In this document: positions 38,594-49,901 of the stretch, piece after piece | Layout: the number at the start of each line of letters is the position of its first letter | How positions within the stretch are numbered: position 1 is the stretch's first letter | NCBI RefSeq assembly: GCF_949628215.1 | Contig: NC_134286.1 | Coordinates: forward strand, 2,294,001 to 2,358,000 | Source: Phalacrocorax aristotelis | Taxonomy: Eukaryota > Chordata > Aves > Suliformes > Phalacrocoracidae | DNA: 64,000 nucleotides | Reading direction: 5' to 3' | Position numbers and translations under genes: made by a program | The notes under the pieces: generated by a model | What the model saw: the letters and a program-made list of their open reading frames with translations, nothing else | Told to the model about the DNA's origin: nothing | The model's database searches: none

Positions 38594-39474
38594 AATATTG
38601 TAACTGGTGCTTAGAGCATGTGCTGCCACCGTGTGTTCAGAAAGAGAAACACAAGATAAGCCCTAAGCAGCTCAGCGGGTGGGTGAGAGCACCTCTTCTT
38701 TGCAAGACCCTCAAGCCATCATATAGCATCAGCTACCCCTAGGCATAAGTGTTCGGTTCCGATTTGCTGCTCCAAGCAGCTCAGCTTATTGGCCCAAACA
38801 AGCTCTAAAATACCCCTGTAGAAATAAGGATTCTGCCTGACAACGCTGCATGTACTTACTGGCACGAAACAAAACACTCCCCTCAAATAGGTACTGAGAT
38901 AATCAAACAGAAGGATGGCAAGAGTAGGAAGAAAAAACCCAAAACCATAGCTAGTCTAAATCAAGCTATTCAAGGAGCTCCTCTCACAAGCTTGCCCTCT
39001 CTCACCTTCCCCATCCTGGTTCAGACCTGGGAACAAGGCTCAGGTGGGGAACAAACCCCAGCTGTGCCGGTTTTATGCCTTTCCTCCCACTCCCATCCTT
39101 GCTATCAGAAACGGCTCACAGATTATCAAATTGCTCTCAGAACTGCAGTTCAGAGCCACCCTTTAGCAGCAACAGCCCTTGGTGTTGTGGTGGCAGAGCC
39201 GCAGCTCTGCAGGCAGCGGTACACAAGTGTTGGGAATGAGCAGTGTGAGACTTCTTGAAATAGAGATACCAGCTATGCTTTTTGGTGACTTTCCATATTA
39301 ATCCCCTGATCCCAAGTGTCATTGCACTCAAAGGAACTTGGTCACAACCAGATATTTTTTTATACACTTATAAAAGGCTTATTGCAACAAGATGGACAAG
39401 AGAGTGACTGTTACCCAAGAAGGTTGAACTACTGAAGTCTTCATAATTGAATAGTTGATTAGGAATATTGCTGG

Positions 39475-39722
39475 ATTCATGGAATCACAGAATCATTAAG
39501 GTTGGAAAAGGCCTCAAGGATCAAGTCCAGCCGTTCACCCAACACTACCATGTCTCCTGAACCATGCCCTGAAGTGCTGTGTCTACACATCTTTTAAATA
39601 CCTCCAGGGACGGTGACTCCCCCACCTCTCTGGGCAGCCTGTGCCAGGGCCTGACCACTCTTTTAGGGAAGTAATTTTTCCTAATATCCAGTCTAAGCCT
39701 CCCCTGACACAGCTTGAATAGG
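39475..39722 (-). mobile_element. CR1 LINE, 5'-truncated 3' tail
   Basis: This is the reverse complement of the 3' end of a CR1 retrotransposon. At the left lie degenerate octamer repeats (ATTCATGG AATCACAG), the inverted form of the CR1 3' hairpin/octamer end. Next comes the usual GGTTGGAAAAGGCCT block. To the right the minus strand encodes the last part of the CR1 polyprotein, readable from about 39723 to 39545, including RLRLDIRKNYF, RVVRPWHRLPREV and SPSLEVFKRCVD. The frame is open over this segment. Similarity stops near 39722, so the element lost its 5' part, as is usual for CR1 copies. No target-site duplication is seen or expected. Confidence 0.92.
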
Positions 39723-42700
39723 CAGCAAACAATCTGAAAGACCTTCAGCTTCCCATGAAAAGCCAATGTGAAACTGTCTGACCTTCAAAGCAGTCACAGA
39801 TGAAGTGGTTAAAACTAAAAAAAACCCCACCTGTTAAAGTGTAAACCTAAACCAAGTTAATTCTCCTTTGAGGTTTATAAGAACAAAGACCTTTTTGATC
39901 CCTACTTTCACACCTTTCAGAAAGTTATTTAATTCTAGATTGAAAGCACTGGTGCTTTGCTTGGGCCCACCATAATGTCACTCTGCCAAGCTTTCTTTTG
40001 CCTTTTCTAATGAAGCACAAGCACAGCCCTGCGCACTGACCCAGCTCACTTCCACCCCATTGCTCTACTCATGCAATGTTCACGTGCTTTTGCGGTTTAT
40101 GGGAAGCATCAAGGACAGGATCAGCTGGCATGGTTTTTGACAGGGAAGCAGGAGCTAAATGTCCATAACCAAAAATCTTGTGAGGTAACAAAGCTGGGTG
40201 TTCAAGAAAAGTCAGAGTTAACCTGTGTCAATGATGTTTGGAGAGAGGTCAATTGTTCAGGTGTCTTTTGAGAAGGTGTCTCTATTCCTTAAACAACCCA
40301 TCAGTAAAAAAGAAGCATGTGAAAATCCTAATGAAGAGAAGGCCATTGTTTGCTGCTTTCCGCACACATTAGGGTGCAGAGTCATGAATTCCCAATAAGT
40401 TTGCTAAGTGATGTGACAGCTATAGCAATAGCAGATGATAGATACAATTTCTATGCTATCTCTTGTGATTAAAACAGATGCAGTGGTGAGTTTAGAAAGG
40501 CAGAGTAAGGACCACCCTAAACTGTAGTGGGTACCTGGCTGTCCTGAGGTTCTAACTCAAAGGGAGGTGGGCCAGAAGCACCCGAGGCGTTCGCTCTGTA
40601 CATTGCGCAGCATATAGAGATCTCTGGTTTTTCTATTTCTGAGATTATCCAGAGATGAGGTGTGGAGGGAGAATGGAAGAGAATGAAGGAGAGAGTCCTC
40701 CTCTAGGAAACCTAAAGAAGTCAGGGAGGAAGATTTGTTCTAAAAAAAAAGCTGCTAGAGGCATAGCAGGGAAACCAGGAGACTACGGAGTTCTGGCCAA
40801 GAGAAGACAAAAGCATGGATTTGGGATTTGATTAACCCAGAGAACTGCTAAGTACAGCACCACAGTTTCTGAGAAAGAAGTCACATACGCACTGGAGAAG
40901 GGCAACTGCATTCATGCCAGGTATTCCTGTAACCAAAAGGGTGTGGGATGGAAGGCAGAGCCTGGCGTTGTCAGGCTGGACCATGCAACCTGAGGAAGGA
41001 GCGTGCAAGATGAATCACGGGTGTTGTGGGGGCAAGAGGAGGAGACTGCAAAGAGAAGACAAAAGAAACATGAATTGACATTGGAGAAATCGGCTGAGTG
41101 ATGATCCCCATCAACAACTGGGGGCAGAGAAGAGGAGAAAGGGTGTGGGGTGGACAGAGGCATGTGATGGGAGGGTAAGAAGCAAAAGCGTAGGAGGAGA
41201 AAGTGGACATTGTCACAGGCCAGAGCAGTGCCTGGAGGACTGACATCTGAGGAGGCTGTGAGGGATGGACACTTTTCTAAAGGCAGAGTAAAGATTAGTG
41301 ATGGAAAAGGAAAAGGTAGGTGAGAGATAAAGAAAATGAAGCAGAGAATTGGTTAAATGAGAGGCAGGTTGGCAGAAATAGTAGTGGAAACAAGCGTGGG
41401 AGACAAAGATAAAGAATTTGATCTGCCTGCATAAGAAAGGTCTCCAGAATTGAGGAGGACGAGGAGACAAAAGTACTGCTGAAAAAGAACTCAGAACAGA
41501 GAGGAGATTTTACAAGGACTGAGGGAGGAGAGAGAGGGAGGGAAAGCCAGGTGAGAGTGAGAGGAGGAAAGCAGAAAAGCAATCTTTACTGTCAGGAGAG
41601 TTGTGCAGAGGGAGAACAGATGGCAGAAGCGATGCACAGGGCTGTTATGCTTGTGCGGACAGATGTAAATCAGAAGCGTTTTTGGGTTCAGTTAACAGAA
41701 ACAGGCACTTTCCTTTGGAAACCCACACTGAGGCACAGCGGGGGGTACCAGCAGGGACAGGACTGCCAGCAGCCCTTACCACAGACACCCAGCTGCTTCC
41801 CCTCAACCACAGGGCCCTGCCAAGATGGCACTGACAAGATGGCTGACAGGCCCTTCCGGCACGTTCCACCTCAGCTCCCTTCAGGGGAGCGGGGCCGCTG
41901 CCAGCTTACGGCAGCGTGAAGCCGACACGCTCCGCGCCGGTGCTTAGGGCACCTGAGGGACGCATGGCCAGCTGGGGCCAGAGGGGACATGCTGCCCGCT
42001 TGCACACCCTGCGCCTCAGGGGCGGCGGGTGATACAGCTGTGCTTTCCTCTTACTGCTTCTTCTGGTCCATTCTACGCAAGAAAAAATGTGTGCCAAAAA
42101 AAAATAACAGCGGAAACACCCCGAGGAGAATATCTGATAAAAATAAGCGCTTGTTACAGCACCCACCCTGTGAGGCAACAGCCTGAGGGTTCCCTCGCAG
42201 GTCCTGCAAGGCCTCAAGTGTCACCACAACTCCCAGGGTCAAGAGGCAGCTGAAGGCAAACCCCCACCCCAGGATGGCGTCCTGCTCCTGGATGCGCACC
42301 GAGAGCAGATGGCCGCTCGTCTCTTGCTGCTGGAGGCAGCCCCGCTGCCACCATTCCCTCTGTCCCACAGCTAACGGCACTGTCAGCCCTCCTTGGCCAC
42401 CATTTCTTGGGGGGCACCCCCAGGGACAGGGTGCCCCAGGCAGGATGGAGGCCCTGCGCTGTGCCAGCAACAGGGGAGATCTTGTTATTGCTGCCCGTAA
42501 ACTATATTTTTAATTAAAGGAAAAAAACCCAGCAGCTGCACAGAGTAAGAAATAAGGGGGAATGAAATAACAGGGAGATGAAGTCCTCGCTGAGGTGAAA
42601 CTTTGCTTAAAACCTTCAGGCACGTTTACTGCTAAAATAAAGTTCGGTTGGGTGGAAATGTCAGTCAGACCAAAAATGGTTAAAGTGCTTTGTCTCAGAA

Positions 42701-45137
42701 CTTCTTAAGGTTCTTTGAAACAAAGAAACACCTTTTCCTCATTTCATGCTTTCTCAATAACAGTAAAATAATCTGCTTTCCCTACACCTACACATCTATA
42801 GATGTTTTTTCACTTGTTTTCATTTCAGCCAGAAAGCATTTAAAGCTCATTTAAAATGACCTTAATTGTTTTTTACCAGTTAACATTTTCTTGTGTTGCT
42901 CCACACACATTCTATTTCCAGCTCCACATCCTTAGACTTCTGCACAAACAATTCAAGACATGGTCCAGACTTTAATAACACATTTTCAATGTTTTATATG
43001 CATGAGTTCCTTCATTTCATTGTATTTCAGTAGTAGATACCTTATAGCCTGGAGCAAATAACTGCTTACAGAAGTTTTACTATCTGAAGTAGAACTGAAG
43101 CTTATTGTTACAAATAGTCACATAATTAGGTTAAAAGGAACATAAATCTTCACAAAGTCAAGTTCCTTCCTGCTCTGAAGGCAGATTTTCAGCAAGGGAA
43201 AGTCCATTTAGCTAGAGCTTGAAGCTGAAAAATAAGCCTAAAATAGCAAGTAAGCCCAAGAAGCTAATAAGTCATAGTTATAAAATCATTTACTCTGTAT
43301 ATATGATATCTGAAATTGAAGTGAACCCCACAGCCATGCCTGCCAGAGAGCAAGAAATGGGTCACAGAGGCTGGCAGGGAAGATGGGGGACTGCATGGCC
43401 CCATTACCAGCGGTTTCCTAGTTGGAAGGAAGAAAAAGCAGTTCAGCAGTTGGAAAGGCACTGGGTTGAAGAAGGGGGCCCCAGCTCCTGCTCTGACCTT
43501 TATGCCATGTGTGCCAGGCTAGATCCAAAAGGGATTTTGGCAGCTCACCTAAGCAAAATTTAGGAGCTTAGATCCCAAGCCGACATCCTATAGTTTCTCA
43601 TACTTCTGCTGTCTGAACTCTGTAGGCATGTCTGATCTTGACGTTTTCGTGCCCCCAGACACCAGGCATGGGACACAACTTGCATAATCTTCGATGCTCA
43701 TTAGTCATCTTGACTTCCCTTTAGTCACTGGAGAAAAATAAGCACTTACAATAGCAAAGTTTAGATTCTCCTAGAATAGGTAACTAAAACAATCACACCC
43801 TAACCATGCCCATTTTTCCTGGTAACTAAAGGAGGAGCCCAGCATGAGCAGGTCACAGCATAGTGCTCACTTGTGCCCCAGCGAGGTCCTTACAGGCTCT
43901 CCGGAGAGGCTGAACCCAACAGACATCCTCAGTTTATACCCTGCTGATGGCAAGAGCTACCAGATCTCCAACGCAGGCAGCGTTTTCTTCAACAATAGTA
44001 TAAAAGTAAAAAACAGTCCCTGGGCTCAGTGCTCCTTATGAGCTCAGCTCTGGCTGCTATCTGCACGGAATTCTGGCTGCTCCAGATCCCATTTTAAGAT
44101 GCTTTACTTTTCCCTGAGAACCCATGGGAAGCACCAACACCTTATCAAGTTCTGCAGCCACTCCAAAACCTAAAATTAGCCACTCTAACACTGACCTTGA
44201 AGCCTACACGTCCTTCATTTGCTCCAACTCCTTTCTTTGAGAGGAAGCAGCTATTCAGGCATTCTCAGGAAGTTATGTATAATCTCAGACCGGACAGGAG
44301 ACCACCAGGGAGCACGAGGGTGGCTGATCCCTAAAGAAAGGGGATCTGGGAGCCAAGGGCGATCCCAGCATAAGCAGTGCCCTCACCCACCAGGTGTAAC
44401 CCCTCCAGGGCAGGCAGTTCACCAACAGTCCCAGGCAGGGCAAGCATGGAGCCACCTCCAGGGTCCATCCAGGCATTCCAGGCAGGAGCAAAGGGAAGCA
44501 GAGCCAGAGCTGGAGACCAGGCTGCAACAAGACTCCAAAAACCATCCTCCAAGAGCCAAGGTCAAAGCCCAGGCTGGAAACAAACTAAGATGCACATCCA
44601 AGGGTCTACCTCAGAAACAAGTTACCTGCACAGCTGAGACCCATCCCAGAGGCAGGGCCAGACATGGGCATACCCACACTAAGTTGAAGAAAGGGCTAGT
44701 GGCCTCAGGCTGAGCTTAAATGGAGCTGTGGGGAGGTGCAGGGGAGCCCCAGGTGAGGCTGCTCAGGGCTATTAAGGGGTGTTCACGCTAGCAAAGATTT
44801 ACTAACTGGATGTAGCAGCTGCCAAACATCACTGCTATGAGATTGTTCTCAGCGGAGTCCTATAGCCTTCTAGACTTTTCTATGATAAGACATTGAGACA
44901 CTCTTAAACCTGCTTCCTTTCAGCAGCTCCCTAAAAACCCTTCTTCCTTTTCCAGTAAACCAATGCCCTGTCTGCATGCTGGAGGCCTCTTTCCTCTCTT
45001 CACCACCACCATAACTGCTGACCGTAGTGTGAGAATGTGGTCTCATGAATCCAGGATTGATCTTTTCCTGTCAGCAGATCTCTGCTGGCCTCCTCTAAGC
45101 ACAAAGACAGGATATGCCTGGTGATGGTCTTCACCTC
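39723..45137. other. Intergenic, no gene recognised
   Basis: There is no supported coding sequence. It contains the purine-rich block listed separately. GC-richer sequence lies at 41800-42480, with overlapping open frames on both strands and no domain. A CAGG/CCAGG-rich imperfect-repeat stretch lies at about 44340-44700, within which a Gln/Arg/His-rich open frame (44219-44713) is a by-product of base composition. Confidence 0.5.
40640..41580 (+). repeat. Purine-rich, strand-asymmetric block
   Basis: Nearly 1 kb of the + strand is strongly enriched in A and G, densest at 41281-41340 and 41521-41580, where short GAGG/GGAG/AAAG words recur without a fixed period. The minus strand is therefore pyrimidine-rich and gives several overlapping Ser/Phe/Leu/Pro-rich open frames that are composition artefacts. 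A similar, shorter stretch occurs at about 34600-34880. It is not a recognisable transposon. Confidence 0.6.
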
Positions 45138-45743
45138 TGTCATGGTTTCAGCTGGGATAGAGTTAATTTTCTTTACTGTAGCTGGTACAGTGTTGTGTTA
45201 TGGATTTAGTATGAGAATAATGTTGATTACACTCTGATGTTTTAGTCATTGCTAAGTAGAGTTTATACTAGTCAAGGACTTTTCCAGCTTCCTATGATCT
45301 GCCGGGTGTATAAGAAGCCGGGAGGGGAGGGGGCACAGCCAAAAGAGCTGATCCAAACTGGCCACAGGGATATTCCATACCATATAACGTCATGTCCAGT
45401 ATATTAACTGGGGGGAGTCAGCTGTGGGAAGCAGCGATCGTGGCTCGGGGACCAGTGGCACCAGTCAGCAGGTGGTAAGCGGTTGCATCACTTGGGGTTT
45501 CTTTGGTCCCGTTCCCCCCCACCCGAGGTTTCCTCTCTCTTTCTCTCATTATTTTCCTTTTATTATACTACTATTGTTATTATTACTATTACTGTTTTAT
45601 TTTAATTATTGAACTGTTCTTATCTCAAGCCATGAGTTTTCTTACTTTGGCCCTTCCAGTTCTCTCCCCCAGCCCACTGGGGTGGGGGCAGTGAGTAAGC
45701 GCCTGTGTGGGGCTCAGTTGCTGGCTGGGGCTAAACCATGACA
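45138..45743 (+). mobile_element. Solo LTR of an avian endogenous retrovirus
   Basis: This 606-bp element starts TGTCATGGTTT and ends AAACCATGACA, a perfect terminal inverted repeat that extends one further base on each side (C at 45137, G at 45744). The flanking 5-mers ACCTC and GCCTC match at four of five positions, compatible with an old 5-bp target duplication as in ERVL-like elements. Inside are a CRE-like and TATA-like core, an ATT-rich tract at about 45570-45605, and the conserved TCTCAAGCCATGAGTTTTC and CTCCCCC blocks near the 3' end typical of a common bird LTR. The orientation follows from the TATA-like and degraded AATAAA-like elements. No gag, pol or env sequence is adjacent, so it is a solo LTR left by recombination. 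The family name was not assigned. Confidence 0.85.
45385..45407 (+). promoter_or_regulatory. LTR core promoter: CRE-like site and TATA-like box
   Basis: TAACGTCA (45385-45392), a close match to the CRE palindrome, lies 7 bp before TATATTAA (45400-45407). The spacing and place within the LTR fit the U3/R core of this element type. A GTG|GTAAGC donor-like site follows at 45475, so a short LTR-derived first exon could form. Activity is unknown. Confidence 0.45.
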
Positions 45744-48700
45744 GCCTCCTATCCCCCCTCCTCTGCATCATGCCCGCATGCTGTTGTAGACCCTGTGTGC
45801 CCTACCTGCCACATGGCTTCATGGGAGGGCCCTGCGGAAGCAGAGAGAGGCTGCAAGGAGCATGAATTTCCCCTGCAGAAACCATCGGCCATGGCTTTGG
45901 CAGGGGCAAGAGCCAAGGCCCAAACAGCTTGGACAGATGGACACGCAAAGTGGCTGCCTGTGGTTCACCTGGCTGCCCATTTCCTCTCGGCCACTTCGGT
46001 CTGCACTGGAGCTGAGCTCTGAGCAACTCCCAAAACTCTCCGGTGGTGCTGGGTGCAATCTCGATCCACCTTGTCTGTAGACCTTTCTTATGTGCGAGTG
46101 AACCTCTGCACCCAGAGGACCTCTCATTCGGGCAGGCAGCTATAAAGGCAGAGCCAAATAAACACTGATACGAAGGGCTGTGGATAAAGGGACAAAGGCC
46201 AACGTGAGAAATGAGATTTTTGTCTTAGCCCTTGCTGTTTCTTGGTCCTCTTCTTGTGAAACAGAGCTAAAACCACTGCCTTCCCTAGTAGGCTGAACAT
46301 ATGAAAGGCCATGATGCACTCAAAAGATTAATCAGGGAAGTTATATAAATACACAAACATTTGTCTGTGCTTCATCTCATAGCTCGGGGCCTTCAGACCT
46401 GCTGCCTGGGGAACTAAGAAGAGTCTAGACACAGCTGCATGAAATAGTGTGGGCTATGAAGCCTGCCCACAAAGCTGCATAAATATCCGGACAGCTCATG
46501 CAAGGAACTGTGCAATTACAGCCACACTGCTCAGCGCTGGAGCTAAGTGGTCTGGGGGTAAAGCATTCTGCAGCACAGGGAGACAAGGGGATTACCCACC
46601 TGGCCAGAGTTGGTTTGGATTCTGGTCAGGGCAGTCGTGCTTCAGTCAAATAAATCAGGACAGGCAGTGGGGAGTACAGGACAAATTTATACAAAAGGAC
46701 GGTTCCCAAGCATGCCACTCCGAAGTGAAAATTTTGTGCATGAATGTGAAACCTCAGTGAATTCAGCCAGGTCTATGCTGTGTCATGCAGCTGCATGGCC
46801 ACTGTGCCAGTATTAGCAGCCTTTTGCCCAAGCTTATTCCCTTGCTGAGAAACAGGCTGAGAAAAAAACATTTTTTCCTCAAAGCTTGCTTTGGTGACCC
46901 ACACAGGGAAATCTTTCCATTGTCTTCCCTGGTGATCCGCTTTCCATCAGCAAGCACACTTGCAAACACTCAAGCTGAGGTTGAACAAAGGACTTGAGAG
47001 TCTTAAAAGTGGTTTTGGTGAGACAGAGGTACCAAAACTGCAGTCACAGGCATCCAGCGCTGCCCTGGATGTGCCCAAGTGCTTTAGACACTTTGCATTT
47101 CCACTTGTGCTATGGAAGGTGCCTGGAATTGTGCCACATGCCTGGAGCTGTGCTCTGCGTTCAACACCCAAACTCCTGCCTTAATCTGGCAGGAATCCAG
47201 GAAAGAGCTACTCCTTCAAGCCTCTCGGACAACTCACGCCACCCAGTCCCTGCGCTCAAGGCACACTTACACTGACAGGATCAGGCTCCTCACAAAATGC
47301 AGCTGCAGTGGTGCTCAAAATAAACAAAAACGGAAACCAAATGCCTGGCAGTTGTGGTCGTGCTACTGCTGTCCTTTGTATTTCCCACATGCTGGAGGAC
47401 CCGCTCGGCTCAGTGCTGGCATTCAAGGTGGGTTCCCACCCATGTCACACACCTCAAGGGAGACTGCCCTGACTACCACACTTGTCAATTATTCCTTGTG
47501 AAAAAGGAAGGGTGCCTTCTCCACCCTTCCTTTCTCAGCCCTTCCACTTGTGCAGCCAAGAATTCAAGACTCACCGAGCCAAAAGAGGGAGGGAAAGATC
47601 ATGTAGCCATCAGCTCAGCTTCTCCGCTGAGCTCCCTGCTTGCAGCACCCGCTCTCCCGAGGAGCCTATGTCCCCCGGGGCTGGAGGAGAAACCCAGAAG
47701 CCGCATACAAGGCTCTGTAGTTGCTTAAGTGTCCAAACATCAGGCATGGGAGTGCTTATTGTTCAAGGGTATGCGGATACCGTGGGTGTAGCCCCAACAT
47801 ATACGAGCAGAAAGCAGCCGTGTATTGCTCTGGGCCAGTTTCAGATGGAAGTTATATATAACCTTATGTGAAGAAGCAGCTATGAGGTGAAAGGTAGCTG
47901 AGTTTTGGGCTTAAACACACAATTTTTAAAATACAGCTGTAACGGAAGAGGCTGCTGAGCTACGTGTGATGATTTCACACCTTCATGTGAAAAGGGTCAT
48001 GTTCAAACAGCACCACAGTAGGATTTATATGCACTCCCTCCATCTCGTGGTAATCTTTTCTCAACAGAGAGGATTGAATGAGGACAGAAAAACAATGAGT
48101 TCCCTCAGCTGCAAAGCTCCTCTCACTTCTGCAATGGCTTTAATCTGTGTTTTAGGAAGCAAAAATATATTTTGTTGCTCATTCACTCCCCACAAGAATA
48201 GGATTAATTATTTTTGCCACTTTTAACAGGCAAACATATTGCCAGCAAATAATGAACATTTCCTGCTGCAGATTTGGCCTGACTTCACATGAAATCAGCC
48301 CAGTTTCTCTCTCACTGCTCTGCAGCGCCTCTTCCACGGTTCAAAGGCGCCTGATGCCGTCTCAGTGCCAGACTGTATGTGGTCACTCTCCCTTCCCCCT
48401 CCTGCAAGCTAGTCCATGGACTGCTCAGGACACGCTTATCCCTCTGCGTTTCCTACACCTTTCCCACGGCACCATCTTTCAGAGCGCAGACACTTCTTAC
48501 TTGCCTGACCTGCCTAAACATGCACCAGCCAGAGCACAGCTACAGTGAGTAAGAGTGGTTAAACACTGCTCAGCCCCCGCAATATCCCTCCTATGCTCTT
48601 GCTGACATTTCCCTCCTGCTCTAATACATGTTGTCTCGCTGCCGCACACGCAGTGGAAGGCATATCTTTCCTTCCTCCGTAGCATCTGTTGAGACCACTG

Positions 48701-49206
48701 ACAAAAGGCAGGATATTGCTTTGCTGAAGCCTCATGTCTTTTTTGCTCTGTGGAAATCTAATGAATACATGTTAATCGAGCTAACTTGCAATCTCTGATA
48801 CAGTGACTGTTCAGTGCTTCTTCCAGATACTAGTCCTCTTTCCATTTAGAAAGAAAGAAAGAAAAAGGAATCGCCGTGGCTGCTCTTTGCACCCTGACAC
48901 CCTTATTCAACTGAGTAAAACTCTCACATCACTTTGCGTGTCTTGACCACGAACCAGTGGTTTCTCTTTTTTTTCAACTGTACAATGGTTCTCACAAAAA
49001 ATGATTGCAGCATGAATTTATGAGATGCAGCTATCCAAGATAATGCATTTTTGCTGTTTACTGTTGCTAAAAATGTTTTTTATCTAGATGCAAATATGCT
49101 GAGACGTCCTGGGAAAAGTAGAAATGGGGTTGATATCGATATCGAAGAGGAACCTGAGAATTACTGACGGATCTGGGAAATATCCGTGTTCTGCTTATGA
49201 AGAGCA

Positions 49207-49310
49207 AACAGAAAAAAAAAACCCCAAACACAAATTATTTTATGAAAGCTCAGCAAGCCAAAAAAACCCCCCAAAACCCAAAGCAAGCAAAAAAGCCCAA
49301 ACCCCGATAA
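49207..49310. repeat. A/C-rich low-complexity tract
   Basis: About 100 bases are dominated by runs of A alternating with runs of C, such as AAAAAACCCC and CCCCAAACAC, with few G or T. A short open frame across it codes mainly Lys, Pro and Asn and is not a gene. It looks like a simple, slippage-prone tract. Confidence 0.7.
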
Positions 49311-49882
49311 CCCAGCCTGCAGTGAGAAAGTGTAGAGCCCAGTTCTAGTTCAAAGGCAATTATAATGTTTTCAGAGCCCAACGCCAAGCGGGATTAGCTG
49401 TGGCTTGGTTTACAGGGGATCGCAGGACTGTCATGTGTTCTTCCACTGGCTTCTGGGAGGAGGGGAAATAAGGAACTTTGCTTTTAGTCTGAAATTAGAC
49501 TTTTTAGGAAGCCAATTCTGAACTTTTTCTCTCTTTGACTACTCGTTGGGATGTTCTACGTGTGGAGCCCCCCACACCAAACCCTTCAGTTTCTCAACAG
49601 GTTTTAAAGACAGAGGCATTATCCCAATCTCAAGAGCTTTCTTCTGAATCTCCCAAACAGGTTCTCAAAGGTTTTCTTCTTAAAGCAGTAAAAATTGAAA
49701 GCTACAAAGTAAAAACTCATTCAAAGTTTGTGGGATACTTGTTTTCTCAGTGGAGGTAGGGCTGTGGTGATCTGGCTCCTTAATTAGGTATCTTAGCTAA
49801 AGGCGCACTCCGTGTGTGTGAAGTCGTTTGCAAGACGTGTTTGAGGTAAAAGCCCCCAGTTCTTGCACACTTCTTGCACACT

Positions 49883-49901
49883 TCGAGCTTGCACAGCTCG
49901 A
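49883..49901. repeat. Small hairpin next to TTCTTGCACAC duplication
   Basis: TCGAGCT (49883-49889) pairs perfectly with AGCTCGA (49895-49901) around the 5-nt loop TGCAC. Immediately upstream, an 11-bp unit ending TTGCACAC is repeated in tandem, and GCAC recurs throughout, including the loop. A local duplication origin is likely. Confidence 0.75.

Larger units (their letters stand above)
20440..39474. other. Intergenic, no gene recognised
   Basis: This is 19 kb with no supported coding sequence. Many 60-180-codon open frames exist, for example 20775-21314 and 31406-31852 on the + strand. They are low in recognisable motifs, overlap on both strands and lack paired splice sites that would join them. 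An AT-rich, UTR-like block lies at 24720-24990 with a 14-bp palindrome (TTTTT CCGG AAAAA) at 24857-24870. Hairpins and mononucleotide tracts are listed separately. No complete transposable element was recognised. Confidence 0.5.

Noticed and set aside
40912..41582. Overlapping Ser/Leu/Phe/Pro-rich minus-strand frames that look membrane-like
   Set aside because: They mirror the purine-rich + strand; pyrimidine codons give hydrophobic residues without being a membrane protein.
44219..44713. 164-codon Gln/Arg/His-rich frame
   Set aside because: Arises from CAGG/CCAGG-rich imperfect repeats; the minus strand is also open in more than one frame.
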